Program-made: the position numbers and the translations under genes
The notes under the pieces: generated by a model
What the model was told of the DNA's origin: nothing
Database searches by the model: none
What the model saw: the letters and a program-made list of their open reading frames with translations, nothing else
NCBI RefSeq assembly: GCF_015074785.1
Contig: NZ_CP042464.1
Span: 1,736,001 to 1,800,000 of the forward strand
DNA from: Segatella copri
GTDB lineage: Bacteria; Bacteroidota; Bacteroidia; Bacteroidales; Bacteroidaceae
DNA length: 64,000 nt
Reading direction: 5' to 3'
Shown: positions 63,542-64,000 of the stretch, one piece after another
How positions within the stretch are numbered: the first letter of the stretch is position 1
Layout of the letters: every line of letters begins with the position of its first letter

Positions 63542-64000
63542 ATGGACAAGAAAAAAACTCAAGTGAGCGTGCTGTTTATGCTTTTCAGCATCCTCTTCTG
63601 CGTTTGCCTGATTGCAGCAAACGTACTCGAAACAAAGCAAATCGCCTTCGGGCCAGTTTCCCTTACCGGTGGACTTATCGTATTCCCTGTAAGCTACATC
63701 ATCAACGATGTGGTATGTGAAGTATGGGGCTATCAGAAAGCGCGTCTGTTGATCTGGACCGGCTTTGCGATGAACTTCTTCTTCGTGGCGCTGGGTGCTA
63801 TCTGCGATGCCATTCCTGCAGCGCCTTATTGGACCAACGATGCCGGTTTTCATGCCATCTTCGGTCTGGCACCCCGCATTGCAGCAGCCTCTTTCGTAGC
63901 CTTCATCATCGGTTCGTTTGCCAATGCCTATGTGATGAGCGTGATGAAAATCCGCGATGGCGGCAAGCATTTCTCTGCCCGTGCCATCCTCAGTACCATT
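63542..64000 (+). CDS. yhhQ: Queuosine precursor transporter (YhhQ/VUT family), 5' part
   Basis: 153 codons are visible and the gene runs off the window. It begins MDKKKTQVSVLFMLFSILFC and contains the family signature NVLETKQIAFGPVSLTGG, FPVSYIINDVVCEVWGY and QKARLLIW, then helices 3-5. It imports a queuosine precursor (preQ0/preQ1 or queuine) across the inner membrane. It starts immediately after a preQ1-I aptamer. Confidence 0.9.
   Translation, partial: MDKKKTQVSVLFMLFSILFCVCLIAANVLETKQIAFGPVSLTGGLIVFPVSYIINDVVCEVWGYQKARLLIWTGFAMNFFFVALGAICDAIPAAPYWTNDAGFHAIFGLAPRIAAASFVAFIIGSFANAYVMSVMKIRDGGKHFSARAILSTI

Overview
The window reads as a chromosomal segment of a Bacteroidota bacterium, most likely a Prevotella/Segatella-type gut Bacteroidales. 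The evidence is the repeated Bacteroidota promoter signature (TTTG or TTG, about 19 nt, then TAnnTTTG), a fused LpxC-FabZ gene, a hybrid-two-component-like regulator with a propeller sensor, Bacteroidota-type AIR synthase and orotidine decarboxylase, lipoproteins with a Cys followed by acidic residues, and A-rich rather than Shine-Dalgarno leaders. There is no phage, insertion sequence, CRISPR array or rRNA; one tRNA was found.

Layout. 1-8.3 kb: the end of a TPR protein, LptD (LPS export), an HD-domain protein, a carboxyltransferase-type enzyme whose biotinyl-like domain lacks the biotin lysine, a lipoprotein and an unknown acidic protein. 8.3-8.9 kb: a gene-free stretch with a 22-bp tandem repeat. 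8.9-21.8 kb: a block with a nucleic-acid theme. It holds uridine kinase, a uracil/hypoxanthine-type DNA glycosylase and a secreted EEP nuclease on the minus strand; divergently a TonB-dependent receptor and two OB-fold lipoproteins; then ribosomal protein L31, a secreted DNA/RNA non-specific nuclease lipoprotein, two paralogous aromatic/acidic lipoproteins and a secreted protein. 22.0-26.0 kb: a one-protein regulator that looks like a hybrid two-component system but has lost the kinase histidine and the ATPase domain. 26-29.2 kb: a candidate small RNA, glutathione peroxidase, a TrpB-like enzyme and a second weaker RNA candidate. 29.2-39.5 kb, minus strand: Mfd, a polyprenol-phosphate glycosyltransferase, PlsC, a metallophosphoesterase, a free-standing methionine synthase activation domain, dihydroorotase, a DUF4369 lipoprotein, a small membrane protein and an FtsB/DivIC-like protein. 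39.6-48 kb: DnaX, a repeat-rich spacer, AsnA, tRNA-Arg(CCG) with PepT, a cation:proton antiporter and a DUF5715-like protein. 48.2-55.2 kb, plus strand: PhoH, PurC, MenG, AroE, PurM, release factor 1, PyrF. 55.4-59.8 kb: lipid A genes lpxD, lpxC-fabZ, lpxA, then miaA. 60-64 kb: a HAD phosphatase, a phosphate transporter fused to a PhoU-like domain, and a queuosine-precursor transporter preceded by a preQ1-I riboswitch.

Most of this is core metabolism. The more unusual signals are: the proposed extracellular nucleic-acid capture locus (10.2-18.8 kb); the kinase-dead hybrid regulator; the preQ1-I riboswitch; a family of about 100-bp intercistronic elements that exactly fill the gap between a stop codon and the next start codon three times; a covarying tandem hairpin repeat downstream of miaA; and candidate small RNAs defined by promoter plus terminator.

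All calls come from reading the sequence by eye. Family names are recognised from motifs and were not searched.
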